A stretch of 36,242 nt of DNA, from the NCBI GenBank assembly GCA_039194665.1, contig JBCCVW010000019.1, positions 1 through 36,242 of the forward strand, in the 5' to 3' direction. The stretch's first letter is position 1. Every line of letters begins with the position of its first letter. Positions 8,596 to 15,426 of this stretch are shown here, in pieces. A program made the position numbers and the translations under genes. Under the pieces are notes generated by a model. It was not told the origin of the DNA. It searched no databases and saw nothing but the letters and a program-made list of their open reading frames with translations. This DNA comes from JABSQH01 sp039194665. Its GTDB lineage: Bacteria > Actinomycetota > Acidimicrobiia > Acidimicrobiales > Ilumatobacteraceae.

Positions 8596-8693
8596 TGTGA
8601 CATCTGGGGTCAGACCCCTTCTGTCACGGGTCGCGCGGCGGATTCACTCCACAGCACGTGCGTGACAGAAGGGGTCTGACCCCAGATGTCACA
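8596..8693. repeat. Perfect 33-bp inverted repeat with 32-nt loop (REP-like element)
   Basis: Bases 8596-8628 are the exact reverse complement of 8661-8693; the 32 nt between them are unpaired. Each arm holds a smaller palindrome, GGGGTCAGACCCC (or its complement), flanked by GTGACA...TGTCAC, so each arm can itself form a hairpin. The element fills the space between priA (+, stop 8594) and the convergent methyltransferase gene (-, stop 8697), starting 1 nt after one stop and ending 3 nt before the other. It could act as a bidirectional terminator or 3'-end stabiliser, or be a dispersed REP-type repeat. There is no U-tract. Confidence 0.9.
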
Positions 8694-8696
8694 CCG

Positions 8697-9311
8697 TTAC
8701 GGTCCAACGACCAGGAGTCGATATCCGGACTTGGAGGCGGTTCGCTCCACCTCGTGACCCACCGAACGCAGCCACTTCTGCAACGAGTCGGCGCCGAGGT
8801 GCTTTTGCACGACGAGCGCAGCGTGGGCGTCGTCGGCCAGGCGGGCGAGCCATCGTTGAAGCAGCTCGTGCAGTGCATCTTTGCCGATGCGGATCGGCGG
8901 ATTCGACCAGATCGCATCGAAGCACTGATCCGCCGGCACCTCCTCGGGTGCCACGACGACGATGTTGGTCAGGCCCAGGCGACGAGCGTTCTCTGCGCAC
9001 AACGCTCGCGCTCGACGGTTGACGTCGACCGCCCACACCGCCGCCTCCGGCGCGCGGCGGGCCAGCGTGAGGGCGATCGGGCCGGCTCCACATCCGAGAT
9101 CGAGGAGAGCGCCGCGGCGGGGGAGTGGCGGGCCGAGCCGAAGCAGTAGCGCCGTTCCTGTATCGAGTCTGCTGTGGGCGAACACGCCACGGTCGGTGGC
9201 GTACTCGAAGGCGAGGTCCGGCAGCACGACCTCGACCGTCGCCGGCGCGGAGGCCGCGGTGGGATCGTCCGCAAAATAGTGCTGACCAGACTCGTCCTCC
9301 TCGGGCCCCAT
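8697..9311 (-). CDS. Class I SAM-dependent methyltransferase, RsmC-like
   Basis: A 204-residue protein resembling the catalytic half of RsmC/RlmG enzymes that methylate the N2 of guanine in rRNA. The N-terminal part YFADDPTAASAP...FEYATDRGVFAHSRLDTGTALLL matches the family's entry strand and TDRGVFS..LD.GT pattern. SAM motif I is LLDLGCGAGPIAL, and the catalytic motif IV is SNPPIRIG. The single MTS domain without the N-terminal duplicate is usual in actinobacteria. I chose ATG 9311; a start at 9350 would add 13 residues but run into the divergent def gene. It lies opposite to its neighbours and converges on priA across the inverted repeat. The exact rRNA target cannot be read from sequence. 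Confidence 0.85.
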   Translation of the reverse strand: MGPEEDESGQHYFADDPTAASAPATVEVVLPDLAFEYATDRGVFAHSRLDTGTALLLRLGPPLPRRGALLDLGCGAGPIALTLARRAPEAAVWAVDVNRRARALCAENARRLGLTNIVVVAPEEVPADQCFDAIWSNPPIRIGKDALHELLQRWLARLADDAHAALVVQKHLGADSLQKWLRSVGHEVERTASKSGYRLLVVGP

Positions 9312-9317
9312 GCGACG

Positions 9318-9330
9318 TAGCCTGACATGG
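9318..9330 (+). promoter_or_regulatory. Putative leaderless promoter (-10) of def
   Basis: TAGCCT at 9318-9323 fits TANNNT and ends 7 nt before the def ATG; no Shine-Dalgarno is present in the 19-nt gap between the divergent genes. This suggests that the def mRNA begins at its start codon. Confidence 0.45.
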
Positions 9331-9876
9331 ATGTCGTACAAGATCCGCACCTACGGCGACCCGGTGCTCACCGCACAGGCCGCGCCGGTCGACAACGTCG
9401 ATGGCAAGGTCATCCGGCTGGTCGACGACATGTTCGACTCGCTCGTCGACTCTGGCAACGGGATTGCCCTCGCAGCGCCGCAGATCGGTGTCCGCAAGCA
9501 GGTGGTCGTCTGGGACCTCGGTGACGACCCGCTGGCGATCATCAACCCCGAGATCGTCGAGTCGGATGGCGAATGGGTGTACGACGAGGGATGCCTGTCG
9601 ATCCCCGGTCTGTACGTCGAGATGCTGCGCCCCAAGCAGGTACTGGTGCGTGGGGTCGACATCGACGGCAAGATCATCGAGATCGAAGCCGACGAACTCG
9701 AGGCGCGCATGTTTCAGCATGAAATCGACCACTTGCGCGGCGTGTTGATGTTCGACCGGATGACCCCCGATCAGCGCAAGGAAGCGATGAAGGAGTACCG
9801 CCGGATCGAACGCGAGGCGGCCGAGCCGGCGGCGGCGCCACGCCGTCCGCTGTCGAGGCGGCTCGGGCTGCAGTAG
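9331..9876 (+). CDS. def: Peptide deformylase
   Basis: Removes the formyl group from the N-terminal methionine of new proteins. The 181-residue enzyme has the three deformylase motifs: GIALAAPQIG (motif 1, usual G.GLAAPQ), EGCLSIP with metal ligand Cys88, and QHEIDHLRGVL with His130, Glu131 and His134. The C-terminal tail is Ala/Pro/Arg-rich, as in actinobacterial type 1 enzymes. ATG 9331 places the YKIRTYGDPVL segment at the very N terminus, as expected. def precedes fmt by 11 nt; the pair make and remove the same formyl group and are commonly adjacent. Confidence 0.97.
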   Translation: MSYKIRTYGDPVLTAQAAPVDNVDGKVIRLVDDMFDSLVDSGNGIALAAPQIGVRKQVVVWDLGDDPLAIINPEIVESDGEWVYDEGCLSIPGLYVEMLRPKQVLVRGVDIDGKIIEIEADELEARMFQHEIDHLRGVLMFDRMTPDQRKEAMKEYRRIEREAAEPAAAPRRPLSRRLGLQ

Positions 9877-9887
9877 CCCTCGTCGAG

Positions 9888-10715
9888 ATGAAGCTGGCGT
9901 ACCTCGGCACGCCCGAGATCTCGGTCGCCCCGCTCCGGGCGCTCGTCGATGCGGGCCACGAGGTGGCCGTCGTGGTGACCAATCCGGATCGCCGCCGAGG
10001 GCGCGGCGGGGCGACCGCACCCAGCCCCGTCAAGGCCGCCGCCGTCGAGCTGGGTCTGCCCGTCGTCCACGATCCCGCCCACCTGGTCGAAGCGGTGCCG
10101 AGCGAAGGGATCGAGCTCGGCGTGGTGGTCGCATATGGCCAGCTGATCAAACAGCCCGTGCTCGACGTGTTCCCGCTGATCAATCTGCACTTCTCGCTGC
10201 TGCCGCGATGGAGAGGGGCGGCGCCCGTTGAACGTGCCTTGCTCGCTGGCGACGACGAGACGGGCGTGTGCGTGATGCGGCTGGAAGCTGGTCTGGACAC
10301 CGGCGGCGTGTACGGCTGCCGGCACAGGGCCATCGGTGCGCGCACCACCGCGGACGAGCTGCGCAGTGCGCTGGTCGCCGACGGGACTGCGCTGCTCGTC
10401 AACACGCTCGCCCGACCGTTGAACGAGTGGATCGGCGCAGCCCAACCGCAACGCGGCGAGGCGACGTACGCGGCCAAGATCGACCCTGCGGAGCGAGAGA
10501 TCGATTGGCGCGAGCCCGCAGCGGAGATCGACCGCCTCGTACGTGTGGGCGGCGCGTGGACGACGTTTCGCAATACACGCCTCAAGGTGCTCGCCGCCGA
10601 GCTCGAGGGCGACGAACTGCGCCCGACCGAGGTGCAGCCTGCAGGCAAAGCGCCGATGTCGTTTGTGGCTTGGCGCAACGGCGCCCAGCCGCAGCCCGGC
10701 GAGCTGTTCGGCTGA
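9888..10715 (+). CDS. fmt: Methionyl-tRNA formyltransferase
   Basis: Formylates initiator Met-tRNA with 10-formyltetrahydrofolate. The 275-residue product starts MKLAYLGTPEISVAPL and carries the catalytic motif INLHFSLLPRWRGAAPV with Asn99 and His101, followed by GVCVMRLEAGLDTGGVY. The C-terminal anticodon/tRNA-binding OB domain (from about AKIDPAEREIDW) is present but short, so the protein is some 30-40 residues under the usual 310. No frameshift is apparent. Next gene rsmB starts 6 nt downstream, so def-fmt-rsmB look like one operon. Confidence 0.95.
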   Translation: MKLAYLGTPEISVAPLRALVDAGHEVAVVVTNPDRRRGRGGATAPSPVKAAAVELGLPVVHDPAHLVEAVPSEGIELGVVVAYGQLIKQPVLDVFPLINLHFSLLPRWRGAAPVERALLAGDDETGVCVMRLEAGLDTGGVYGCRHRAIGARTTADELRSALVADGTALLVNTLARPLNEWIGAAQPQRGEATYAAKIDPAEREIDWREPAAEIDRLVRVGGAWTTFRNTRLKVLAAELEGDELRPTEVQPAGKAPMSFVAWRNGAQPQPGELFG

Positions 10716-10721
10716 CGCCCG

Positions 10722-11828
10722 ATGTCCGCACGGTCGCTCGCGTTCGAGGTGCTGACCCGCGTCGACGATGGCGCCTACGCCAATGCTGTGCTCGGCGCAG
10801 CGCTCGAGCGCAGTTCGCTCGACGAGCGCGATCGTCGCTTCGCCACCGATCTGGTGTACGGCGTGACCCGGATGCGTCGCGCCTGCGACGTGATCACCGA
10901 CCGGTTCGTCACCATCGAACCCGACCCTCCGACACGTCGCCTGCTGCGCCTCGGCGCATACCAATTGACGTTCGCCGTCATCCCGGCGCATGCCGCCGTC
11001 GCCGAGACCGTTGCCCTGGCACCGCGACGGACTCGCGGATTCGTCAATGCCGTACTGCGCCGCGTCGCCGACCACCCGATGACCGACGCATCGTGGCCGA
11101 GCGATGCGGCCCGGCTGAGTTATCCGGACTGGATCGTCGAGCGGCTGCGCGCCGAGCTGGGCGGCGAGGATGCCGATCAGGCACTGGCGCTGATGAATCA
11201 ACCACCACCGGTCACGACGCGCGCTGACGGCTACGTGCAGGACCGTGCATCGACCTGGGTAGCCGATGCCGTCGACCATCCGGGCAACAGCACGCTCGAC
11301 CTCTGCGCGGCCCCCGGTGGGAAAGCCACCGCGCTGGCAGGTCGCACGTCGGTGATCGCGAACGACGTCAATCCCGGCCGCGCCCGCATGATCGCCCGCA
11401 ACGCATCGCGCCTCGGTAGTCCAGTGTCCGTGATCGTCGCCGATGGCTCACGGCCACCGTTCGCCGCCGACTCGTTCGGGAGTGTGCTAGTCGATGCCCC
11501 GTGCTCGGGGCTCGGGGCGTTGCGCCGCCGTCCCGATGCCCGTTGGCGCGTCACGCCTGACGACGTGACCGATCTGGGCAACCTGCAAGCGCGGCTGATG
11601 GCGGCCGCGGCCGCGCTGGTGCGGCCTGGCGGTCAGCTCGTGTACAGCGTGTGCACGCTGACGGCGGCCGAGTCGATCGACCATCCGGTGCCCCCCGGGT
11701 TCGTCATCGACGATCGCCAACCGGCGAACGGCCCATGGCGAGCGTACGGACACGGCTGGCGGCTGCTGCCCCACGATGCCGATACCGATGGGATGACCAT
11801 GCTCCGATACCGTCGCCGCGATGGTTGA
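10722..11828 (+). CDS. rsmB: 16S rRNA (cytosine-5) methyltransferase RsmB/Sun family
   Basis: Methylates a 16S rRNA cytosine (C967 in E. coli numbering) using SAM. Residues 1 to about 130 are the NusB-like RNA-binding domain (ARSLAFEVLTRVDDGAYAN...RFATDLVYGVTR). The methyltransferase part has SAM motif I DLCAAPGGKA, motif IV DAPCSGLGALRRRPDARWR with Cys261, and motif VI YSVCTLTAAES with catalytic Cys311. At 368 residues it is shorter than the usual 430-470, mainly through compact loops and the linker. Its 3' end overlaps the next gene by 8 nt. In mycobacteria the same spot after fmt is also occupied by this family (fmu). Confidence 0.94.
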   Translation: MSARSLAFEVLTRVDDGAYANAVLGAALERSSLDERDRRFATDLVYGVTRMRRACDVITDRFVTIEPDPPTRRLLRLGAYQLTFAVIPAHAAVAETVALAPRRTRGFVNAVLRRVADHPMTDASWPSDAARLSYPDWIVERLRAELGGEDADQALALMNQPPPVTTRADGYVQDRASTWVADAVDHPGNSTLDLCAAPGGKATALAGRTSVIANDVNPGRARMIARNASRLGSPVSVIVADGSRPPFAADSFGSVLVDAPCSGLGALRRRPDARWRVTPDDVTDLGNLQARLMAAAAALVRPGGQLVYSVCTLTAAESIDHPVPPGFVIDDRQPANGPWRAYGHGWRLLPHDADTDGMTMLRYRRRDG

Positions 11829-12333
11829 GGACCGCGACGCGGCAGAAGACGCTGGCAGTGAGCCGCAGCTGGCGGCCAAGGTGCTGACGGTGAGCGACGG
11901 GGTGGCGCACGGCACGCGCGACGACCGCAGCGGACGGGCGCTGGTCGAACGCCTGGCCGAGGCGGGCTTCGACGTCGTCGACCACCAGGTCACCGCCGAT
12001 GGCGCCGACGCGGTGGCCGCACGGCTGTTGGAGATGAGCGATCACTTCGCCGGGGTCATCGTCACCACGGGTGGCACCGGATTCGCGCCGCGTGACCAGA
12101 CGCCCGAAGGCACGTTGCAGATCGTCGAGCGCGAGGCGCCGGGCCTGGCCGAGGCGATGCGACTGTGCAACCCGCTCGGTCGACTCTCGCGTGGGCGAGC
12201 GGGTATCCGCGGCGCGACGATCGTGCTCAACACGCCCGGCAGCACGAAGGGCTGCGTCGAGCAGCTCGACGCAGTGATCGACGTGGTGCCACACGCCCTC
12301 GCCCTGCTCACCGGCGGCAACGTCGGGCACTGA
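11821..12333 (+). CDS. MogA/MoaB family molybdopterin adenylyltransferase-like protein
   Basis: A 170-residue protein of the MoaB/Mog fold, which adenylylates molybdopterin before molybdenum insertion. Family segments: KVLTVSDGVAHGTRDDRSG near residue 20, the nucleotide-binding loop VTTGGTGFAPRDQTPEGT, and VLNTPGSTKGCVEQL near the C terminus. The ATG at 11821 overlaps rsmB by 8 nt. No other molybdenum cofactor genes are in view, so whether it acts as Mog or as a MoaB paralogue is undecided; the first 17 residues are acidic and probably disordered. Confidence 0.88.
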   Translation: MVEDRDAAEDAGSEPQLAAKVLTVSDGVAHGTRDDRSGRALVERLAEAGFDVVDHQVTADGADAVAARLLEMSDHFAGVIVTTGGTGFAPRDQTPEGTLQIVEREAPGLAEAMRLCNPLGRLSRGRAGIRGATIVLNTPGSTKGCVEQLDAVIDVVPHALALLTGGNVGH

Positions 12334-12369
12334 CGGCAAACCCACCTGAGCGACCTCCACGCGCACCGA

Positions 12370-12383
12370 TAACCTGCGGCGCC
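12370..12383 (+). promoter_or_regulatory. Putative leaderless promoter (-10) of hisG
   Basis: TAACCT at 12370-12375 fits TANNNT and ends 8 nt before the GTG of hisG. The 50-nt gap after moaB/mog has no Shine-Dalgarno near the start. The -35 region (CTGAGC near 12346) is poor. Confidence 0.35.
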
Positions 12384-13256
12384 GTGCTGCGGATGGTCCT
12401 CCCCAAGGGTTCCCTCGAATCGGCCACCCTCGAATTGTTCGAGGCGGCCGATCTACCGGTCCGGCGGTCGTCGACGGTCGACTACCAGGCAACGATCGAC
12501 GATCCGCGTATCGAGTCGGTGCGGATCCTGCGCCCGCAAGAGATTCCGAACTACGTCGCCGAAGGTCTCTTCGACGTGGGCGTCACCGGTCGCGATTGGA
12601 TCGAGGAGACCCAATCGGCGGTCGAGTCGCTCGGCGAACTCAAGTACTCGAAGGCCACGACCAACCCGGTTCGTGTTGTCGTCGCAGTTGCCGGTGACTC
12701 GCCGGCAGCGTCGGTCGCCGACCTTCCCGACGGTGTGCGCGTGCAGTCCGAGTATCCCGGACTGACCGAACGCTTCTTTGAACGGCATGGTGTGCGCGCC
12801 GACGTGCGGCTGTCGTACGGCGCCACCGAGGCCAAGGTCCCCGACATCGCCGATTGCGTTGTGGAAATCACCGAGACGGGCCGGGCGTTGCGGGCCGCAG
12901 GATTGAAGGTGATCGACACCGTGCTCACGAGCTACACCGAAGTGATCGCCAATCCCGAGGCCGCCGCCGATCCGGACAAACGGCGGGCGATGAACCAGAT
13001 CCTGACCCTGCTCAACGGCGTGCTCGATGCGCGCGGCCGGGTGTTGCTCAAGATCAACGTGACCGAAGAACGGCGCGACGCGGTGCTCGAGGTGTTGCCG
13101 TCGATGAAGTCGCCGACGGTGTCTCCGCTTGCGGGCGGGGGCTACGCGGTGGAGTCGGTCGTGGAGAAACGCACGATCAACGTGGTGATCCCGGCGCTGC
13201 GTGAGGCCGGCGCCACCGATCTGGTCGAGATGCCGATCTCCAAGATCGTGCCGTGA
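12384..13256 (+). CDS. hisG: ATP phosphoribosyltransferase, long form
   Basis: Catalyses the first step of histidine synthesis, joining ATP and PRPP. The 290-residue length and a C-terminal ACT-like regulatory domain (from about LKINVTEERRDAVLEVLPSMK) identify the long form, which is feedback-inhibited by histidine and needs no HisZ. Substrate-site segments visible: MVLPKGSLESATLELFEAA at the start, LFDVGVTGRDW, SEYPGLTERFF and the PRPP loop region YGATEAKVPDIADCVVEITETG. GTG 12384 gives the usual N terminus; ATG 12393 is a possible alternative. No other his gene is adjacent. The stop overlaps the next start as GTGA. Confidence 0.97.
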   Translation: MLRMVLPKGSLESATLELFEAADLPVRRSSTVDYQATIDDPRIESVRILRPQEIPNYVAEGLFDVGVTGRDWIEETQSAVESLGELKYSKATTNPVRVVVAVAGDSPAASVADLPDGVRVQSEYPGLTERFFERHGVRADVRLSYGATEAKVPDIADCVVEITETGRALRAAGLKVIDTVLTSYTEVIANPEAAADPDKRRAMNQILTLLNGVLDARGRVLLKINVTEERRDAVLEVLPSMKSPTVSPLAGGGYAVESVVEKRTINVVIPALREAGATDLVEMPISKIVP

Positions 13257-13474
13257 CCGAGCGGTCCCATGCGGGCGGCCATCGAGGCGGGATCGTCGCC
13301 GCCTTCGATGCGGTCGTCGGTCTCGGCACCGTGGTCGACGACAGCGGGGCGAGTTACCCGTTTCACTGCGTCGAGATCGTGGACGGGACGCGCACGATCG
13401 CGGTGGGCACGCGGGTCGAGTTCTCGATACGACCGCGCGTCGGCCGACATGAAGCCGTGGCGATCCGGGAGTGA
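13253..13474 (+). CDS. Small cold-shock-domain-like protein
   Basis: A 73-residue protein with the pattern of a diverged cold-shock (OB-fold) domain: GIVAAFDAVVGLGTVVDDSG recalls GTVKWFN..KGFGFI..D, then YPFHCVEI, DGTRTIAVGTRVEFSI and EAVAI follow the strand order of CspA. The aromatic RNP residues are partly replaced (FD for WF; YPFHC for VFVHF), so nucleic-acid binding is probable but altered. It starts with GTG inside the hisG stop and its own stop overlaps the next GTG, so hisG, this gene and the alkyltransferase-like gene look translationally coupled. Function is not known to me. Confidence 0.7.
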   Translation: MTERSHAGGHRGGIVAAFDAVVGLGTVVDDSGASYPFHCVEIVDGTRTIAVGTRVEFSIRPRVGRHEAVAIRE

Positions 13475-13794
13475 ACGAGCGCCCTGATCGCCGGGTTGCC
13501 GAGCTGCTCGACGTGCTCATCGCATTGGAGTCGGGCGAGGTGACCACGTACGGCGATGTTGCGGCGACGGCAGGGCACCAGCGCCAGGCGCGGCTCGTCG
13601 GACGGTTGCTCGGCGAGTTCGTCGAATGGCGTGGTGTCGAGGTGCCGTGGTGGCGGGTGGTCAACGCTGCGGGTCAGATCCGCACCGCTCCCGACGGCCG
13701 GCAAGCGGAGCTGTTGCGCGCCGAAGGCGTTGTCGTCCGCGACGGTCGTGTGCGTGCCGCACCGATTGGGCGCTTCTGTCGCGACCCGAGCTAG
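13471..13794 (+). CDS. Alkyltransferase-like protein (ATL), non-catalytic MGMT homologue
   Basis: A 107-residue relative of the DNA-binding domain of O6-methylguanine-DNA methyltransferase. Family marks: GEVTTYGDVAATAG (the helix-turn-helix and nucleotide-flipping Tyr), ARLVGRLL carrying the Arg finger, and VPWWRVVNAAGQI. In true MGMT the last motif is PCHRV; here the acceptor Cys is Trp60 and the His is Trp61, so it cannot take up an alkyl group. ATL proteins are known to bind alkylated bases and pass them to nucleotide excision repair. GTG 13471 overlaps the preceding stop. Confidence 0.88.
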   Translation: MNERPDRRVAELLDVLIALESGEVTTYGDVAATAGHQRQARLVGRLLGEFVEWRGVEVPWWRVVNAAGQIRTAPDGRQAELLRAEGVVVRDGRVRAAPIGRFCRDPS

Positions 13795-13801
13795 TTTCGC
13801 A

Positions 13802-13817
13802 CTCGTCGGTCGACGAG
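13802..13817. promoter_or_regulatory. Inverted repeat upstream of aspD, possible operator
   Basis: CTCGTCG and CGACGAG form a perfect 7-bp inverted repeat around a GT spacer. A TAGTTT hexamer (13792-13797, overlapping the preceding stop codon) could be a -10, which would place the repeat at the transcription start, a common operator position. The repeat overlaps the AGGGA Shine-Dalgarno (13815-13819). Suggestive only. Confidence 0.3.
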
Positions 13818-13830
13818 GGACGGTGAGCGC

Positions 13831-15426
13831 GTGTCGGAACGGGGAGAAGAGCAGCGATACGAGGGGCTGAGCCCGTTCGAGTTGAAGAACAAACTCATCG
13901 CCATGGCGACCGACGCCGAGGCGATGATGCTCAACGCCGGTCGCGGTAATCCCAACTGGGTGGCGGTCGAACCGCGTCGCGCATTCGGCGAGCTGCACCG
14001 CTTCGCCTTGGACGAGTCGGAGCGCACGGCCATTGCCCCCGGCTTCGGCGGAACTCCGGAATCAGCGGGCATCGCCGAGCGACTGCGCACACATCTCGCC
14101 GCAAGCGGGGCACAGGGTGGCGAGCTGCTCAACTCGACCTTGGCGCTCGCCGAGTCTCGCTTCTCGTTCGATCTCGACGCGTTCGTCACCGAGCTGTGCG
14201 ACGCCGTCCTCGGCGATCACTACCCGGTGCCCGACCGCATGTTGCGACACTGTGAGCAGGTCGTCGACGCGTATCTCGCCAAGGCGCTCGCCGGTGGATC
14301 GTGGTCGGAGGGCAACTTCGATCTCTTCGCCACCGAAGGTGGAACCGCGGCGATGACCTACGTGTTCCAGTCGCTCGTGGAGAACAAGCTCATTCACCCT
14401 GGGGACACGATCGCCCTCGGCACCCCGATCTTCACGCCGTACCTCGAGATTCCGTATCTCAACGACTACCGCCTGATCGAGCTCGAGATCGCCCAGGACG
14501 AGAACGACGAGTGGCGGTATCCGCCCGAGGAGATCGAGAAGCTCGCCGACCCGAGTGTGAAGGCGTTCTTCGTCGTCAATCCGTCGAACCCGACGTCTCG
14601 GGCGATGCACGCCGACACGTTGCAGGCGCTGTCGGATCTGGTGGCGACGAAACGACCGGACCTGATCTTCCTAACCGACGACGTGTACGGGACCTTTGTC
14701 GACGAATTCCGCTCGCTTGCGGCAATCGCGCCGCGGAACACGATCCTCGTGTATTCGTGGTCGAAGTTCTTCGGAGCGACCGGGTGGCGACTCGGCGTGA
14801 TCGGTCTGCACACCGACAACGTGCTCGATGCAGCGATCGCCGAACTGCCCGAGCACGACCGAGACGATCTCGCCCAACGGTACGGCACGGTGTTCCTCGA
14901 CCCGGCGGGGACAAAACTGATCGACCGGATGGTTGCCGACAGCCGAACTGTTGCCCTGCACCACACCGCAGGATTGTCGACGCCACAGCAGGTGATGATG
15001 ACGCTGTTTGCCGTGCACTCGCTCGTCGACGAAAACCACGCGTACCAGCACGCAGCGCAGGGCATCGTGCGGCAACGCATCACCGGCCTGTACGACGGAC
15101 TGGGCGTCGACTACCCCGACTCGCCGTACGACACGCACTACTACAACACGATCGACGTCCCGCAGCTCGCCGCCGAGCGATTCGGTGCCGACTTCGCTGC
15201 GTGGTTGCGGTCGGCGCACGAACCGATCGACTTCGTATGGCGGCTGGCGCACGAACACGGCGTGGTGCTGATGGATGGTGGCGGGTTCGACGCGCCGGAG
15301 ATGTCGATTCGCGTGTCGCTGGCCAACCTGCCGAGTGATGCCTATCCGCAGATCGGCCGTGCGATCTCCACCCTGCTCGCCGACTATCACGAGCGGTTCG
15401 TGGCGGCGGGGGAGCCCTCCGCGTGA
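13831..15426 (+). CDS. aspD: Bifunctional aspartate aminotransferase / L-aspartate 4-decarboxylase
   Basis: A PLP enzyme that splits L-aspartate into L-alanine and CO2. The 531-residue length matches AspD (about 530) rather than an ordinary aspartate aminotransferase (about 400). Marks: NAGRGNPNWVAVEPR near residue 35, FATEGGTAAMTYVFQSL (cofactor phosphate cup), FVVNPSNPTSRAM, LTDDVYGTFVDEF, and the Schiff-base Lys312 in YSWSKFFGATGWRLG; the AspD-type insert around ELPEHDRDDLAQRYGT is present. GTG 13831 follows AGGGA at 13815-13819. The stop overlaps aspT as GTGA. The adjacent aspartate:alanine exchanger strongly supports the decarboxylase role. Confidence 0.9.
   Translation: MSERGEEQRYEGLSPFELKNKLIAMATDAEAMMLNAGRGNPNWVAVEPRRAFGELHRFALDESERTAIAPGFGGTPESAGIAERLRTHLAASGAQGGELLNSTLALAESRFSFDLDAFVTELCDAVLGDHYPVPDRMLRHCEQVVDAYLAKALAGGSWSEGNFDLFATEGGTAAMTYVFQSLVENKLIHPGDTIALGTPIFTPYLEIPYLNDYRLIELEIAQDENDEWRYPPEEIEKLADPSVKAFFVVNPSNPTSRAMHADTLQALSDLVATKRPDLIFLTDDVYGTFVDEFRSLAAIAPRNTILVYSWSKFFGATGWRLGVIGLHTDNVLDAAIAELPEHDRDDLAQRYGTVFLDPAGTKLIDRMVADSRTVALHHTAGLSTPQQVMMTLFAVHSLVDENHAYQHAAQGIVRQRITGLYDGLGVDYPDSPYDTHYYNTIDVPQLAAERFGADFAAWLRSAHEPIDFVWRLAHEHGVVLMDGGGFDAPEMSIRVSLANLPSDAYPQIGRAISTLLADYHERFVAAGEPSA

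Noticed and set aside
8689..10020. Antisense frame of 443 codons through the methyltransferase gene, def and fmt
   Set aside because: Composition is Arg/Pro/Gly-biased and it overlaps recognised genes on either strand; no domain is recognisable.
9771..11279. Antisense frame of 502 codons across def, fmt and rsmB
   Set aside because: No recognisable domain, and the plus-strand genes contain complete catalytic motifs.
12453..13664. Antisense frame of 403 codons opposite hisG
   Set aside because: His/Arg-rich shadow of the codon bias in hisG; no motif.
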